Source: Euprymna scolopes
Lineage: Eukaryota; Mollusca; Cephalopoda; Sepiida; Sepiolidae
Length of the DNA stretch: 20,662 bases
Assembly (NCBI GenBank): GCA_024364805.1
Contig: CM044497.1
Location: 22,657,236 to 22,677,897 of the forward strand
Direction of reading: 5' to 3'
A model generated the notes under the pieces. That model saw nothing but the letters and a program-made list of their open reading frames with translations. It was not told where the DNA came from and did no database searches. A program made the translations under genes and the position numbers. Within the stretch, counting starts at the first letter, position 1. The number at the start of each line of letters is the position of its first letter. Below are positions 20,621-20,662 of the stretch, one piece after another.

Positions 20621-20662
20621 ATAATATCTATAATATAAAGCTGAATATGTGTGTGTGTGTGT
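20621..20662 (+). repeat. Start of a cephalopod-type repeat with (GT)n
   Basis: 'ctataatataaagctgaat' leads into (GT)n that runs off the window edge. This head followed by GT is, from memory, common at the start of RTE/SINE-like elements in octopus genomes. The rest lies outside the window. Confidence 0.4.

Overview
The window is eukaryotic, intron-rich, AT-rich DNA crowded with decayed transposons. Several repeats look cephalopod (octopus or squid). One is a fragment of the ubiquitous element whose mark is a 'cagctg..cacccttcctaac' stretch near 4690-4726, on the minus sense. Another is an RTE-like tail ending in 'gtgagatttatatatataga' near 665-685. A third is an element start of the type 'ataaagctgaat' followed by (GT)n at the right edge. 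The cephalopod call rests on remembered repeat motifs, not on a search. Octopus versus squid cannot be decided.

The only host gene I can support is on the minus strand and covers most of the window. It is the 3' part of POFUT1, GDP-fucose protein O-fucosyltransferase 1, the ER enzyme that fucosylates EGF repeats of Notch and similar proteins. Three coding exons are visible, in gene order 16908-16778, 10706-10601 and 3463-3299. Their splice phases fit exactly. Together they give 133 residues ending in a stop, and they match the C-terminal third of the family. The 5' exons are not in the window. The two introns are about 6.1 kb and 7.1 kb.

The introns are full of mobile DNA. The 3' intron (3464-10600) holds a decayed plus-strand LINE end (3768-4165), a 3' fragment of an I/Nimb-type LINE (4210-4590), and a near full-length decayed copy of that LINE type in the same direction as the gene (about 4860-9660). 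A foldback element sits inside its endonuclease region. The other intron (10707-16777) holds a mariner C-terminal scrap, a 185-bp hAT-like MITE with an 8-bp target duplication, a second foldback element, and a 412-bp MITE with long arms and a perfect 8-bp target duplication. It also holds a third foldback copy split by a 924-bp internally deleted mariner-type element with intact TIRs and TA duplication.

Downstream of the gene (1-3298) are a tRNA-like/RTE-like composite repeat and a minus-strand LINE C-terminal fragment. On the other side (16909-20662) there is 2 kb with no recognised gene, then a decayed Tc1-like transposon with TIRs (about 19135-20385), and the start of a further repeat at the edge.

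I found no gene for a new molecular system. The most interesting structure is the set of related palindromic foldback elements in both introns flanking the 106-bp POFUT1 exon. These could form long double-stranded RNA in the pre-mRNA.
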